A stretch of 64,000 bases of DNA from positions 124,001 through 188,000 of the forward strand of contig LUZY01000011.1 in NCBI GenBank assembly GCA_001603805.1. Reading direction: 5' to 3'. The notes beneath the pieces are model-generated. The model was not told where the DNA came from, did no database searches, and saw only the letters and a program-made list of their open reading frames with translations. The translations under genes were made by a program, and so were the position numbers. Origin of the DNA: Deferribacterales bacterium Deferri_01 (GTDB taxonomy: Bacteria > Chrysiogenota > Deferribacteres > Deferribacterales > Geovibrionaceae). Of the stretch, positions 1 through 8,548 are shown one piece after another (the stretch's first letter is position 1; every line of letters begins with the position of its first letter).

Positions 1-1
1 T

Positions 2-367
2 AAAAAGGATAAAAAGATTCACATGGTCACAAGCGATGACATGAAGATTAAGGCTCTCCGTGAGATGCTTATCGGCGCCGTGATTAAACGCTCCATAGAC
101 CCGGACTGTCTGAATTTTAAGGAACCTGAGCCAACCGGCAACAGGCAGTTTAAAAGGGATGTTGTTGTTAAGGAAGGGCTTGATAAAGAAGTAAGCAAAA
201 AGATCGTTAAAATGATCAAAGACTCTAAGCTTAAGGTTCAGGCTTCCATCATGGACGACAAGGTCAGAGTGCAGGGCAAGAAGATTGATGACCTTCAGGA
301 GGTTATCCAGTTTCTGAAATCTGCTGATATAGGTATGCCCCTTCAGTATGTAAACATGAAGAGCTGA
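2..367 (+). CDS. yajQ: YajQ family nucleotide-binding protein (5' truncated)
   Basis: The reading frame is open from the window edge, so only the C-terminal about 121 residues are present. The tail contains the family signature IKDSKLKVQA followed by VRVQGKKIDDLQ and ends LQYVNMKS, as YajQ (UPF0234) proteins do. Family members are small cytoplasmic two-domain ferredoxin-like proteins; some bind cyclic di-GMP and influence virulence and stress genes. An internal ATG at 23 is not the real start because the upstream codons continue the domain. The next gene starts five bases after the stop, so the two are probably co-transcribed. The abundance of c-di-GMP proteins in this window fits a c-di-GMP-binding role, which is inference. 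Confidence 0.9.
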   Translation, partial: KKDKKIHMVTSDDMKIKALREMLIGAVIKRSIDPDCLNFKEPEPTGNRQFKRDVVVKEGLDKEVSKKIVKMIKDSKLKVQASIMDDKVRVQGKKIDDLQEVIQFLKSADIGMPLQYVNMKS

Positions 368-372
368 TACCT

Positions 373-1002
373 GTGAAAGAGCTGTTTGACGGCGTTGTCC
401 GCTTTCGTGACGAAGATTACGCAGACCACCGTGAGCTGTTTGAAAACCTCGGCAGCAAGCAGAATCCCCACACTCTTTTTGTGGGGTGCTCTGATTCGCG
501 CGTGGTTCCTAATCTTATTACCCGCACTATGCCCGGTGAGCTTTTCGTTGTCCGCAACATAGCAAACATGGTTCCCCCATACAGGGAAACTTCTGACTAT
601 GTTGCCACAACAAGTGCTGTGGAATACGCCGTCAATATACTCAACGTTCAGAATATAATAGTTTGCGGGCACTCCAACTGCGGAGGATGTTCTGCTCTTT
701 ATCAGTCAGAAGAGTCTTTGGTGAATGTGCCAAAGGTTAAGAAATGGCTGGAGTTGGCTGCCCCCGTCAAGAAAAAAGCCGCTGAAATATGCGGTGATGA
801 TGCGGGCAGGCGTGAATGGGTCACGGAGCAGGTGAATGTAATCCATCAGGTGCGCAACCTTCTCACATACCCGTATATCAAAGAAAGGGTGAACAAGGGT
901 GAGCTTACTCTCTACGGCTGGTATTACATAATATCCACCGGGGAGGTATATAACTATAATTTTGAAACAGGTTATTTTGATTTGATAAGCAATGAGCAAT
1001 AA
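373..1002 (+). CDS. can: Beta-class carbonic anhydrase
   Basis: This 209-residue cytoplasmic enzyme interconverts CO2 and bicarbonate. The zinc ligands of beta-class enzymes are visible: Cys39 in CSDSR with the Asp41/Arg43 dyad, then His100 and Cys103 in CGHSNCGG. Length is normal for the family. It starts with GTG at 373, five bases after the yajQ stop, and its last 11 bases overlap the start of the transporter gene, which indicates an operon. It could supply bicarbonate for carboxylations or the reductive TCA cycle; the sequence does not say which. The catalytic assignment is secure. Confidence 0.95.
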   Translation: MKELFDGVVRFRDEDYADHRELFENLGSKQNPHTLFVGCSDSRVVPNLITRTMPGELFVVRNIANMVPPYRETSDYVATTSAVEYAVNILNVQNIIVCGHSNCGGCSALYQSEESLVNVPKVKKWLELAAPVKKKAAEICGDDAGRREWVTEQVNVIHQVRNLLTYPYIKERVNKGELTLYGWYYIISTGEVYNYNFETGYFDLISNEQ

Positions 1003-1876
1003 AACTGCCGGGCTGTATGCCGGTCTGGCATCATATATATTCTGGGGTCTGAGCCCTGTTTTCTGGAAGCTGTTTGACCAGTCTTCCGGCGTTGAGGTGC
1101 TTGCACACCGCCTTGTATGGTCGTTCTTTTTTCTTTTTCTCATAATTCTTGTTCAGCACAGGTTCGGTGAACTGATAGCTGTATTTACCGACAGGAAAAC
1201 CTTCTTTCTTCTTTTCCTTTCATCCATTGCCATAAGCATAAACTGGGGTGTTTTCATAATTTCTGTGAATACTGGACACATACTCCAGGCGAGTCTCGGT
1301 TACTACATGAATCCGTTTGTCAGCATGCTGTTCGGCATTCTTATTTTTAAGGAAAAACTTAATAAACTTCAGGTTACAGCAGTAGTGCTTGCCGCAGCAG
1401 GGGTTATTATTTATGCCTCTGGTCTGAAGAGTTTCCCATGGGCATCAATAAGCCTTGCGTTCAGCTTCGCAGCTTACGGTGCTCTGAGAAAACATGTTAA
1501 GGTTCTGCCCGTTCCCGGTCTTCTGGCGGAGACTCTTATGATGTTTCCTGTCGCATTGGGTTATCTGATTTATCTTGAAAGAGTGTCAGCAGGGAGTTTT
1601 GCTCATTTTTCAGGCATGTATGATTCCTTGTTCATTCTTTCCGGAATAGTTACTTCTGCGCCGCTTTTGGGGTTTGCATTTGCTGTGAAGAGGCTAAAAC
1701 TTATAACAATAGGAATTTTTCAGTTTACAATACCGACCCTTCATTTACTTATCGGAGTGTTTGTCTATTCCGAGCCGTTCACACCGGTCCATGGAGTAAC
1801 TTTCGGGCTGATATGGGTTTGCGTGGGTCTTTTTGTGGCGGATGCCGTTATTAACATGAATAAAGGCAGGGGATAA
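992..1876 (+). CDS. rarD: RarD-type EamA family transporter
   Basis: The 294-residue protein is almost entirely hydrophobic, with about ten predicted membrane segments in two EamA repeats. The N-terminus (YIFWGLSPVFWK, then LAHRLVWSF) matches RarD proteins. RarD belongs to the drug/metabolite transporter superfamily in the inner membrane; its substrate is not firmly known, and chloramphenicol sensitivity is the historical phenotype. The ATG overlaps the end of the carbonic anhydrase gene by 11 bases, so translation is likely coupled. Confidence 0.9.
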   Translation: MSNKTAGLYAGLASYIFWGLSPVFWKLFDQSSGVEVLAHRLVWSFFFLFLIILVQHRFGELIAVFTDRKTFFLLFLSSIAISINWGVFIISVNTGHILQASLGYYMNPFVSMLFGILIFKEKLNKLQVTAVVLAAAGVIIYASGLKSFPWASISLAFSFAAYGALRKHVKVLPVPGLLAETLMMFPVALGYLIYLERVSAGSFAHFSGMYDSLFILSGIVTSAPLLGFAFAVKRLKLITIGIFQFTIPTLHLLIGVFVYSEPFTPVHGVTFGLIWVCVGLFVADAVINMNKGRG

Positions 1877-1907
1877 CGGCGGGAAAAGGATTTTATATCC
1901 GCACAGC

Positions 1908-1929
1908 GCAGCCCCGCTGGGGGGGCTGC
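1908..1929. terminator. GC-rich hairpin between convergent genes
   Basis: An inverted repeat, GCAGCCCC / GGGGCTGC (1908-1915 and 1922-1929), lies in the 73-base gap between the converging rarD and tpx genes. There is no good T-tract on either side, so it may be a weak bidirectional terminator or a 3'-end stabilising hairpin. Confidence 0.45.
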
Positions 1930-1949
1930 TATTCCATGCGCTATCTTTA

Positions 1950-2456
1950 CTATTTCTTCAGAAAAGCTATAAGTTTGTCGAAATCAGGGCTGGAAGTAAC
2001 TTCCGGCACATATTCAACATAGGTTATGTTATCGTTTTCATCTGCAACGAAAACTGCTCTGGCAAGCAGGCGGAGTTCTTTAATAAGCACACCGTATGCA
2101 GTTCCGAATGCAGCTTCTTTGTGGTCGCTTGCAGCAACAGCGTTTTCTATGCCTGCGGTGGTGCAGAACCGCTTGATAGCGAAGGGAAGATCCATGCTGA
2201 CGTTTATTACTGCATATTTGTCGCCCATCGCTGCTATTTCACTGTTGAACCTGCGGAGCTGAAGATCGCAGACCGGCGTATCCAGTGATGGGGTAACACT
2301 TATTACTTTTATTTTTCCTTTATAAGTGTCAAGGGTGACAGGCTGCATGCCGCCGTCAAGCACGGTAAACATGGGAGCTTTGTCTCCGATTTTGATTTCA
2401 TTTCCGACGAGTGTTACTGGGTTGCCTTTCATGGTTACGGTTCTTGCTTTGTCCAT
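1950..2456 (-). CDS. tpx: Thiol peroxidase (Tpx, atypical 2-Cys peroxiredoxin)
   Basis: The 168-residue protein reduces hydroperoxides with thioredoxin as the usual reductant. The peroxidatic Cys63 sits in TPSLDTPVCD and the resolving Cys98 in RFCTT, the spacing typical of Tpx. The start is set at 2456 because a strong GGAGG lies just upstream of MDKARTV; a longer frame exists upstream but is not typical of the family. The start codon overlaps the stop of the upstream transporter gene by one base (TGATG), so the two genes are probably translationally coupled. It is a normal oxidative-stress gene for an anaerobe. Confidence 0.95.
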   Translation of the reverse strand: MDKARTVTMKGNPVTLVGNEIKIGDKAPMFTVLDGGMQPVTLDTYKGKIKVISVTPSLDTPVCDLQLRRFNSEIAAMGDKYAVINVSMDLPFAIKRFCTTAGIENAVAASDHKEAAFGTAYGVLIKELRLLARAVFVADENDNITYVEYVPEVTSSPDFDKLIAFLKK

Positions 2457-3364
2457 CAATTCCTCCGTTTCTGACTGAAGTGTACTGTCATACCGCTTAA
2501 TGCTATAAATAGTATACCACATATTCCTATAAAATCAGGTATTTTATCGCCCGCCATTATGCCTGCCAAGGTGGCAAAAAAGAGCCCTGAGTAACTCACT
2601 GAAGCGGCGATTGAGGCTCTGGCGAGGGAGTAGGCTTTGGTAAGAAAATACTGTGAAACAGTGGCAAGCAGCCCTATCATTATAATGCAGTACCATTCAT
2701 AAGCACCTGATGGAAGTCTGTGAAAAAGCCCTCTAAGGGCCTCATTTCCCAGAGGAGTGTAATAAATTGCCGCATAAACAATTGGCGGACCGATTACTCC
2801 TGCTGCAGCGAATGAGGCTACAACTGCTCTGGGTGAGTAATACTCACGAAGGTTTCTGACTGTTGTATAGGCGGCTGCGGCAAAAAGTCCGCTTAAAAGA
2901 GCGCTGAGGCTTCCAGCATTGATTCCGCCAGTTTCCGGTCGCATAAGCATGACAACGCCGAGGAATCCTGTTAAAAGCCCTCCCCAGATCAAAATTCCCT
3001 GTTTTTCCTTAAGCAGGAAGAAAGCAAGAATCGCAGTGAAGATAGGATCAATCTTGGTGAGTGTCGCTGCCGTACCCAGAGGCAGAACACTTATGGAGTA
3101 AAAATAAAAAAACAGAGCGAGAAATCCGAAAACACCTCTCATGGCAAGCATGAACGGCTTTCCGCCCTTTGTGCCGGATGGACGTGCTATCAGGCTTGGA
3201 ACTATTATCAGAAGCCCTATCAGGTTTCTGAAAAAAACAATTTCACCCGTACCAAGTGTTTGCCCAAGGATTTTAACATAGTATCCCATAGTGGAGAAAA
3301 ACGCCGAGGCAAGAAGCATATAAATGATGCCGGCTTTCTCCGTGGATTGAAAGTTTTCGTTCAT
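2456..3364 (-). CDS. EamA/DMT family transporter
   Basis: A 302-residue inner-membrane protein with about ten hydrophobic segments and two EamA repeats (for example FFSTMGYYVKIL in the first and YSGLFFATLAGIM in the second). Drug/metabolite transporters of this type export amino acids, metabolites or drugs; the substrate cannot be read from sequence. It is the upstream gene of a two-gene unit with tpx (one-base overlap). It is not a close copy of the rarD-type gene nearby. Confidence 0.87.
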   Translation of the reverse strand: MNENFQSTEKAGIIYMLLASAFFSTMGYYVKILGQTLGTGEIVFFRNLIGLLIIVPSLIARPSGTKGGKPFMLAMRGVFGFLALFFYFYSISVLPLGTAATLTKIDPIFTAILAFFLLKEKQGILIWGGLLTGFLGVVMLMRPETGGINAGSLSALLSGLFAAAAYTTVRNLREYYSPRAVVASFAAAGVIGPPIVYAAIYYTPLGNEALRGLFHRLPSGAYEWYCIIMIGLLATVSQYFLTKAYSLARASIAASVSYSGLFFATLAGIMAGDKIPDFIGICGILFIALSGMTVHFSQKRRN

Positions 3365-3469
3365 TGATGTTCAGTACAACTTCCCGATTAAACGGTCAAT
3401 AGGAAGATTTTAAACGTGCAATTTTTAAAGCTAATGTTTAAAATCAATATTTTTGATGGTAATTTTTCT

Positions 3470-3497
3470 TTGATGTTAAAATTAACCATGTTATATT
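3470..3497 (+). promoter_or_regulatory. Sigma-70-type promoter for the STAS gene
   Basis: TTGATG (3470-3475) and TATATT (3492-3497) are separated by 16 bases in an AT-rich gap, about 50 bases before the STAS start codon. Confidence 0.4.
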
Positions 3498-3548
3498 GTT
3501 AAAAATGATTCAATACAGCGTATTTATATAAAAGTGAGGAGGGTGTCC

Positions 3549-3842
3549 ATGGCTCAAGTATCTGTTGAAGAGAACAGTGTTAAAATAAAAGGGAATATTA
3601 AAAGTATAGATGATTACCTCACCGTAAAAAATTCTCTTCAGGAACTTGTTGATTCCGGATACCGCAGTATTGATATATGCTTCTTGGATTCAGTTTCCAT
3701 TACCTCATCAATTATCGGGTACATGCTTAAGCTCATTAATATTGATAAGATTGAGCTTACGGTTGCCGCCGGTGACAAAAAACTGATAACACTTATGGAG
3801 GAGCTTGAGCTTCATAATGTTTTCAGCGTCAGAGAACTCTGA
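3549..3842 (+). CDS. STAS-like (anti-sigma factor antagonist-like) protein
   Basis: A 97-residue protein whose pattern (short strand, helix DDYLTVKNSLQELV, strand IDICFLDS, then SVSITSSIIGYMLKL) follows the STAS fold. In that fold a serine or threonine at the start of the DS-(S/T) loop is phosphorylated in SpoIIAA-type antagonists. The start at 3549 is chosen because AGGAGG at 3537-3542 precedes it at proper spacing; an in-frame GTG upstream lies on the ribosome binding site itself. No anti-sigma kinase or PP2C phosphatase gene is visible nearby. It may serve the signalling operon that follows, but it appears to have its own promoter. Confidence 0.65.
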   Translation: MAQVSVEENSVKIKGNIKSIDDYLTVKNSLQELVDSGYRSIDICFLDSVSITSSIIGYMLKLINIDKIELTVAAGDKKLITLMEELELHNVFSVREL

Positions 3843-3868
3843 AATTCCATTTCCATTTCCTTAATTTA

Positions 3869-3897
3869 TTGCCGTAAGAATTTTGCAGTAGTATAAT
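3869..3897 (+). promoter_or_regulatory. Sigma-70-type promoter of the luxP operon
   Basis: TTGCCG (3869-3874) and a perfect TATAAT (3892-3897) are separated by 17 bases. The predicted transcription start is near 3904, about 60 bases before the first gene of the receiver-luxP-GGDEF/EAL operon. Confidence 0.65.
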
Positions 3898-3962
3898 ATT
3901 ATCAGATAAAGTGTTTTGATATAAGCTCAAAACATGATGGCTTTATCGGGCGGAAGGATTAA

Positions 3963-4322
3963 ATGAAAGATATATCTGTACTTATCGTTGAAGATGATCC
4001 GGCAGTTGCCAATGCATTGGAGCTTAGATTGAAGCGTACATTCAGAAGAGTGCTGAGTGCACCTGACGGTCTTAAGGGACTTGAAACTGCGGTTACTGAA
4101 AAGCCTGACGTTATTCTGACGGATCTCCGTATGCCCCACATGGAAGGGTTGGCCATGATAGAAGAGATCCGTAAAACCCTGCCGGATGTACATGTTATAG
4201 TTCTTACCGCATCCAGTGACCGATTTGACCGTAACAAGGCTGAAGAACTTGGTGTTGAAGGTTATTTTACAAAACCTCTGATGGTGAATGAGCTTATAGC
4301 GAAAATTCAGGAGATGGTTTAA
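3963..4322 (+). CDS. Single-domain response regulator (CheY-like receiver)
   Basis: The 119 residues form one receiver domain with no output domain. The acidic pair is E10-D12, the phospho-acceptor is Asp54 in ILTDLRMP, the switch threonine is Thr82 and the conserved lysine is Lys104 in FTKP, so it should be phosphorylated. GGAAGGA precedes the ATG. It is the first gene after a strong promoter and lies one base from the luxP start, so it is in the same operon as the AI-2 receptor and the GGDEF-EAL protein. No histidine kinase is encoded in this operon, so its phosphodonor must come from elsewhere. Confidence 0.93.
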   Translation: MKDISVLIVEDDPAVANALELRLKRTFRRVLSAPDGLKGLETAVTEKPDVILTDLRMPHMEGLAMIEEIRKTLPDVHVIVLTASSDRFDRNKAEELGVEGYFTKPLMVNELIAKIQEMV

Positions 4323-4323
4323 T

Positions 4324-5424
4324 ATGAAAGGGGCTAAGGCTCTCTTTCTGTTTGTTTTTCTCACCTCTTTTGCCGCATTTGCTGATGAACGGTCGTTTTA
4401 TACTGTCTCCGAATACATGCTGAAAAGTCCTGAGCAGGCGTGGAAATTTGATAATTTTGCCAATATTGTACGCAGTGAACCGGTTCCTTTGAAGTCCGTT
4501 AATACCACTCCTGTGAAAATAGCCGTTGTTTATCCTGCGCTTCAGTCCTCCGACTACTGGAGACGAAGCGAACGGGCTCTTAAAAAGCGTTTGTCAGAGC
4601 TTAATATAAACTATACCCTGCTTACTTATCACAGCAAACCTTCAGGGGATACCAGATTACAGGTTTCGCAGCTTGCTCAGGCAGCTTCCGCAGGGGCGGA
4701 CTTCATTATTGTTTCCGCAGATTCCCCTCAGATGCGCAGTGCGGTGGGCAGGCTGTTGTTTGAAGGCAGACATAAAATAATAATACAGAACCTGACTACA
4801 CCTCTTAAGGAGTGGGAACGCCGCCGTCCCCTTCTTTATACAGGGTTTGACCATATTTCCGGTTCGGCGATTCTGGCTGATTCCGCCGCTTCGATGGCTG
4901 GGCAGAATGCATCTTATGCTGTTCTTAACTGCTCAGAAGGAGAAGTGGGATATCTCAGGACAAAAGGCTTTGAGGAAAGACTTGCAGAGCGCGGGGAATA
5001 TGCTAAAAAGGCTGAGTATATTACCGATTTCAATCTGGAAAAAGCACGGGCTGCCACAAGGGAAATTATAAAGAAATATCCGGATATAAGCTTTATTTTT
5101 GCATGTTCAACAGACATTGCCCTTGGTGCGGCGGAAGCCCTGAAAGATTCCGGAACGAAAAATGTTATTCTTAACGGATGGGGCGGCGGTGAAGCGGAAC
5201 TGCGGCTGATAGAGAGAGGGGAGCTTGATTTTACAGTCATGCGGATGAATGATGACAGCAGTATAGCGGCGGCAGAAGCGGTGAAGCTTGTTATTTCCGG
5301 TATGGAAAAAGAGGTTCCTGTCATTTTTTCAGGAGACTTCAGCCTTATCACCGCATCGGACAGTGCAGAAAAAATAAAAGAACTAAAAAAGAAAGCCTTC
5401 AGGTACTCCGGTGAAAATGAATAG
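4324..5424 (+). CDS. luxP: LuxP-type autoinducer-2 periplasmic receptor
   Basis: A 366-residue type I periplasmic sugar-binding fold protein with a signal peptide (cleavage near FAAFA-D). Similarity to Vibrio LuxP is strong along the chain: VYPALQSSDYW, LQN-like QNLTTP-EW, TGFDH, CSTDIALGA, NGWGGG, VMRMNDD and the C-terminal KKKAFRYS. From memory the AI-2 contacts in V. harveyi LuxP are Gln77, Ser79, Trp82, Asn159, Arg215, Trp289 and Arg310; here Gln74, Ser76, Trp79, Asn156, Arg212, Trp286 and Arg307 stand at the equivalent places, a constant offset of three. It should therefore bind the borate form of AI-2. It ends inside the start of the GGDEF-EAL sensor gene (14-base overlap), its likely membrane partner. 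No luxS is visible in the window. Confidence 0.92.
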   Translation: MKGAKALFLFVFLTSFAAFADERSFYTVSEYMLKSPEQAWKFDNFANIVRSEPVPLKSVNTTPVKIAVVYPALQSSDYWRRSERALKKRLSELNINYTLLTYHSKPSGDTRLQVSQLAQAASAGADFIIVSADSPQMRSAVGRLLFEGRHKIIIQNLTTPLKEWERRRPLLYTGFDHISGSAILADSAASMAGQNASYAVLNCSEGEVGYLRTKGFEERLAERGEYAKKAEYITDFNLEKARAATREIIKKYPDISFIFACSTDIALGAAEALKDSGTKNVILNGWGGGEAELRLIERGELDFTVMRMNDDSSIAAAEAVKLVISGMEKEVPVIFSGDFSLITASDSAEKIKELKKKAFRYSGENE

Positions 5425-8400
5425 AATTAAATCAGTTAAGATATCGTCATTTCTTGCTCTGCTGCTGACGGGTTTCTCGGTAATCCTGTCCGTGGTTATC
5501 CTTGTTTGGAACAGCCTTGATGCAGGCATTATCATTAAAAGAGAGCAGTCCCGGCTGCTTAAACGTAATCATGACACTGCTTCAATGGTTTTTGAAAAAG
5601 AAATAGAGCATCTCAGCTGGGTTACAAGGGATCTCCGAATAAATTTAAAGCAGCTTCTGGAAAGGAATGCAGACATTAATTCGGATGATTTCAGGAGCGG
5701 TTTTGCATCCATATATGATTTAAGCGCAGGGGAAAATCTGGACATTATGATTTTCGTGTCATTTGACGGTACGAATGTTATTGATGTCGGTTCTATGTTT
5801 TTTGACACGAGCGAGATAGTCCGTTTTTTACAGACAAAAGGGAACAGCGTTTCTGCGGGCGGTTCGGTATATACAATCAGAAAGCCTGACAACTCGGCTC
5901 CTCTGAGCTTTATTCTGGGGTATTCATCCGTTAATCACCCCTCCAGCGGGCAGGTTCTCGGCAGGGTTTACATAGGCAAGATAATAAACGGAGCGCCGGA
6001 TATTATACGCGAGGCGGAATTTGAAGATGGTTCGTTGGTTGCCTTTGTTTCAGAAGGCAGAATAATATCCTCTTCTGACGGATTTACTGCATCAAATTTT
6101 TTTCCGGAAGCCTGCGAGAAACCTGATACTGTTTTAAGGGCAACAGGCTCACTCACTGCGTACTGCAGACCTCTTCTTCTGAAAGGCAGCGAAACTCCGC
6201 TGATGATTTATCAGCTTACCGGAAGCCAGTCTCTTGCTATGATGAAAAAACAGACAGCCGGCAAGGCAGCCGGCATCATTCTGCTTGTTATAATAATGAC
6301 CGGAGTTTCTGTTTACGGCTTTCACAGGGTGACCGCGCGTTCCCTGCATTATCTTATAGACTATACTCACAAGATAAGCGCTTCCGGCAGCACAGATGAC
6401 TTTGAGCCGACTCCGGTGGAGGAGTTTAACATGCTCGGAGAGGCTGTTTCTGCAATGAACAGGGAACTGCGTGAAACACAGGCATATCTGGGCAATTTTC
6501 TGAGCTTCGCCAAAGTGCCTCTCATTGCGTGGGACACCGAAAATAAAATTGTAATATTCAACAAAGCCATGGGTGAGCTTTCCGGCATAAGTGAACAAGA
6601 TGCTATCGGAGAAAGCCTTGAAATAATTTTTTCCTGCCTTTCCGGTGAAAAGCTTAAAGAACTGCTTCTGAAAGCGGCGGATAATGCAGATACGCTTTCT
6701 AATTTTGAATCCATAGTAAAGAACATAAGCACAGGCGAGATGAAATATATTCTTTGGAACCTTTCAATGGCGGGAACTGAAGGAAATAGCTTCGGCGTTG
6801 TGCTTCAGGGTATAGATATTACCGACAGAAAATCGTCGGAGGAAAAACTTCTGCTTGCTTCAAAAGTTTTTGAAAACACTATTGAGGCAATTTACATAAC
6901 CAATACAAGAGGCGTTATTCTCAGTGTTAATAAAGCCTTCCTGCGGATTACAGGCTTCAGCGAGGAAGAAGCAATCGGAAATAAAACCAGTATCCTCCGC
7001 TCCGGCAGGCATGCCAACCACTTTTATAAAGGACTATGGGGAGCGCTGAAAGAGACAGGAACATGGCAGGGTGAAATATGGAACAGACGCAAAAACGGTG
7101 AACTCTATCCCGCACTGGTTAATATATCGAGCATTAAAGACTCAAACGGGAATATCTCACATTATATTGGCGTTATGCACGACATAACTGAAAGAAAAAA
7201 ATATGAAGAGCAGATAAAGTACCAGTCTCACTATGATCCGCTGACCAACCTGCCTAATCGCTACCTGTTCCATGACAGACTGAGTATGGCTATATCCAGA
7301 GCTAAGAAAAACCACAACTATGTGGGGCTCATATCCATCGATATCGACAGGTTTAAAAATGTTAACGACACTCTCGGACATAACGTTGGGGACATACTCC
7401 TTCAGAAGATAGCAGACCGCATAGTCGGCACAGTGGGTGACAGTATCACAGTAAGCCGTCTTGGAGGAGATGAGTACACTGTTATTGTGGAGGATCTTTC
7501 CGATAAAAACAGAGCTGTAACAATCGCCTATAACGTTATTAAGCAACTTGAAAAGCCGTTTCAGGTGGATGATTACGAGTTGTTTCTCAAATGCAGCGCA
7601 GGCTTAAGCTTTTACCCTGATGATGGCGAAGATGTTTTCACTGTCGCCAAAAACGCCGATGCGGCAATGTACCGTGCAAAGTCAAAAGGGCGGGGCATGC
7701 TTCAGATATATACCACAGACTTTAATGACACAGCCAAAGACAGGCTCATTGTGGAAACAAAACTGAACAGGGCTTTGGATAACGGTGAGTTTGAGGTGTA
7801 TTATCAGCCGAAGATAAATCTCCGCACACTTGAGCTCGTGGGCATGGAAGCTCTTATAAGATGGAATAATGCTGAACTCGGCAGGGTATTTCCTGATATG
7901 TTTATACCCATAGCAGAAGAAACCGGACTTATTGTTCCCATCGGTCAGTGGGTGCTGAAAAAATCCTGCGAGGACCTCATGAGATGGCGTTCGATGGGGT
8001 ATGAGCTTAAAGTGGCAGTGAATCTTTCACTGAAGCAGTTTATTCAGAAGGATCTTTTTATGTCTGTGCGGAATGTGCTTCAGGAGACCGGCATGGAGCC
8101 GAAGCATCTTGAGCTTGAAATTACAGAAAGCACGATAATGGTTGATACTGACAATACAATGGATATTCTTGATAAACTCAGCTCACTGGGGATAAGCTTC
8201 GCCATTGATGACTTCGGAACAGGGTTCAGCTCCATAGGCTACCTTACCAGAATACCTATAGATACTATTAAAATAGATAAATCCTTCACTCAGGGGATCG
8301 ATACCAGCGAGGATTCTCTCTCCATTGTCCGTTCTGTCATTCAGCTTTCCAGCAACTTAGGAATTGAGGTCGTGGCGGAGGGTGTGGAGAATGAGGACCA

Positions 8401-8542
8401 TCTCCGCCTTTTACGTGAGCTTGAGTGTGATCTGGCGCAGGGATACTACTTCAGCAGACCTGTCCCCGCAGAGGAGTTTGAAAAACTCCTTGAAGGGTGG
8501 CAGGAGAGCTTTGCTCTGGAGATAAATTCAACAAAGCAGTGA
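5411..8542 (+). CDS. Membrane sensor with LuxQ-like periplasmic domain, PAS-PAS-GGDEF-EAL
   Basis: The 1043-residue inner-membrane protein makes or breaks cyclic di-GMP. TM1 is about residues 11-34 and TM2 about 284-304; the roughly 250-residue loop between them is periplasmic and has the size and local pattern (PSSGQVLG...) of the double-PAS periplasmic domain of LuxQ. A HAMP-like linker, PAS (about 356-475) and PAS (about 485-600) follow. The GGDEF domain carries GGDEY at 685-689 and has no RxxD I-site. The EAL domain keeps EAL (813-815), DDFGTG (933-938) and the AEGVE loop, so both activities may be retained. It starts with GTG at 5411 or ATG at 5417, overlapping luxP. AI-2-loaded LuxP probably controls it; that coupling is inference. 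Confidence 0.9.
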   Translation: MKMNRIKSVKISSFLALLLTGFSVILSVVILVWNSLDAGIIIKREQSRLLKRNHDTASMVFEKEIEHLSWVTRDLRINLKQLLERNADINSDDFRSGFASIYDLSAGENLDIMIFVSFDGTNVIDVGSMFFDTSEIVRFLQTKGNSVSAGGSVYTIRKPDNSAPLSFILGYSSVNHPSSGQVLGRVYIGKIINGAPDIIREAEFEDGSLVAFVSEGRIISSSDGFTASNFFPEACEKPDTVLRATGSLTAYCRPLLLKGSETPLMIYQLTGSQSLAMMKKQTAGKAAGIILLVIIMTGVSVYGFHRVTARSLHYLIDYTHKISASGSTDDFEPTPVEEFNMLGEAVSAMNRELRETQAYLGNFLSFAKVPLIAWDTENKIVIFNKAMGELSGISEQDAIGESLEIIFSCLSGEKLKELLLKAADNADTLSNFESIVKNISTGEMKYILWNLSMAGTEGNSFGVVLQGIDITDRKSSEEKLLLASKVFENTIEAIYITNTRGVILSVNKAFLRITGFSEEEAIGNKTSILRSGRHANHFYKGLWGALKETGTWQGEIWNRRKNGELYPALVNISSIKDSNGNISHYIGVMHDITERKKYEEQIKYQSHYDPLTNLPNRYLFHDRLSMAISRAKKNHNYVGLISIDIDRFKNVNDTLGHNVGDILLQKIADRIVGTVGDSITVSRLGGDEYTVIVEDLSDKNRAVTIAYNVIKQLEKPFQVDDYELFLKCSAGLSFYPDDGEDVFTVAKNADAAMYRAKSKGRGMLQIYTTDFNDTAKDRLIVETKLNRALDNGEFEVYYQPKINLRTLELVGMEALIRWNNAELGRVFPDMFIPIAEETGLIVPIGQWVLKKSCEDLMRWRSMGYELKVAVNLSLKQFIQKDLFMSVRNVLQETGMEPKHLELEITESTIMVDTDNTMDILDKLSSLGISFAIDDFGTGFSSIGYLTRIPIDTIKIDKSFTQGIDTSEDSLSIVRSVIQLSSNLGIEVVAEGVENEDHLRLLRELECDLAQGYYFSRPVPAEEFEKLLEGWQESFALEINSTKQ

Positions 8543-8548
8543 TAAGCC

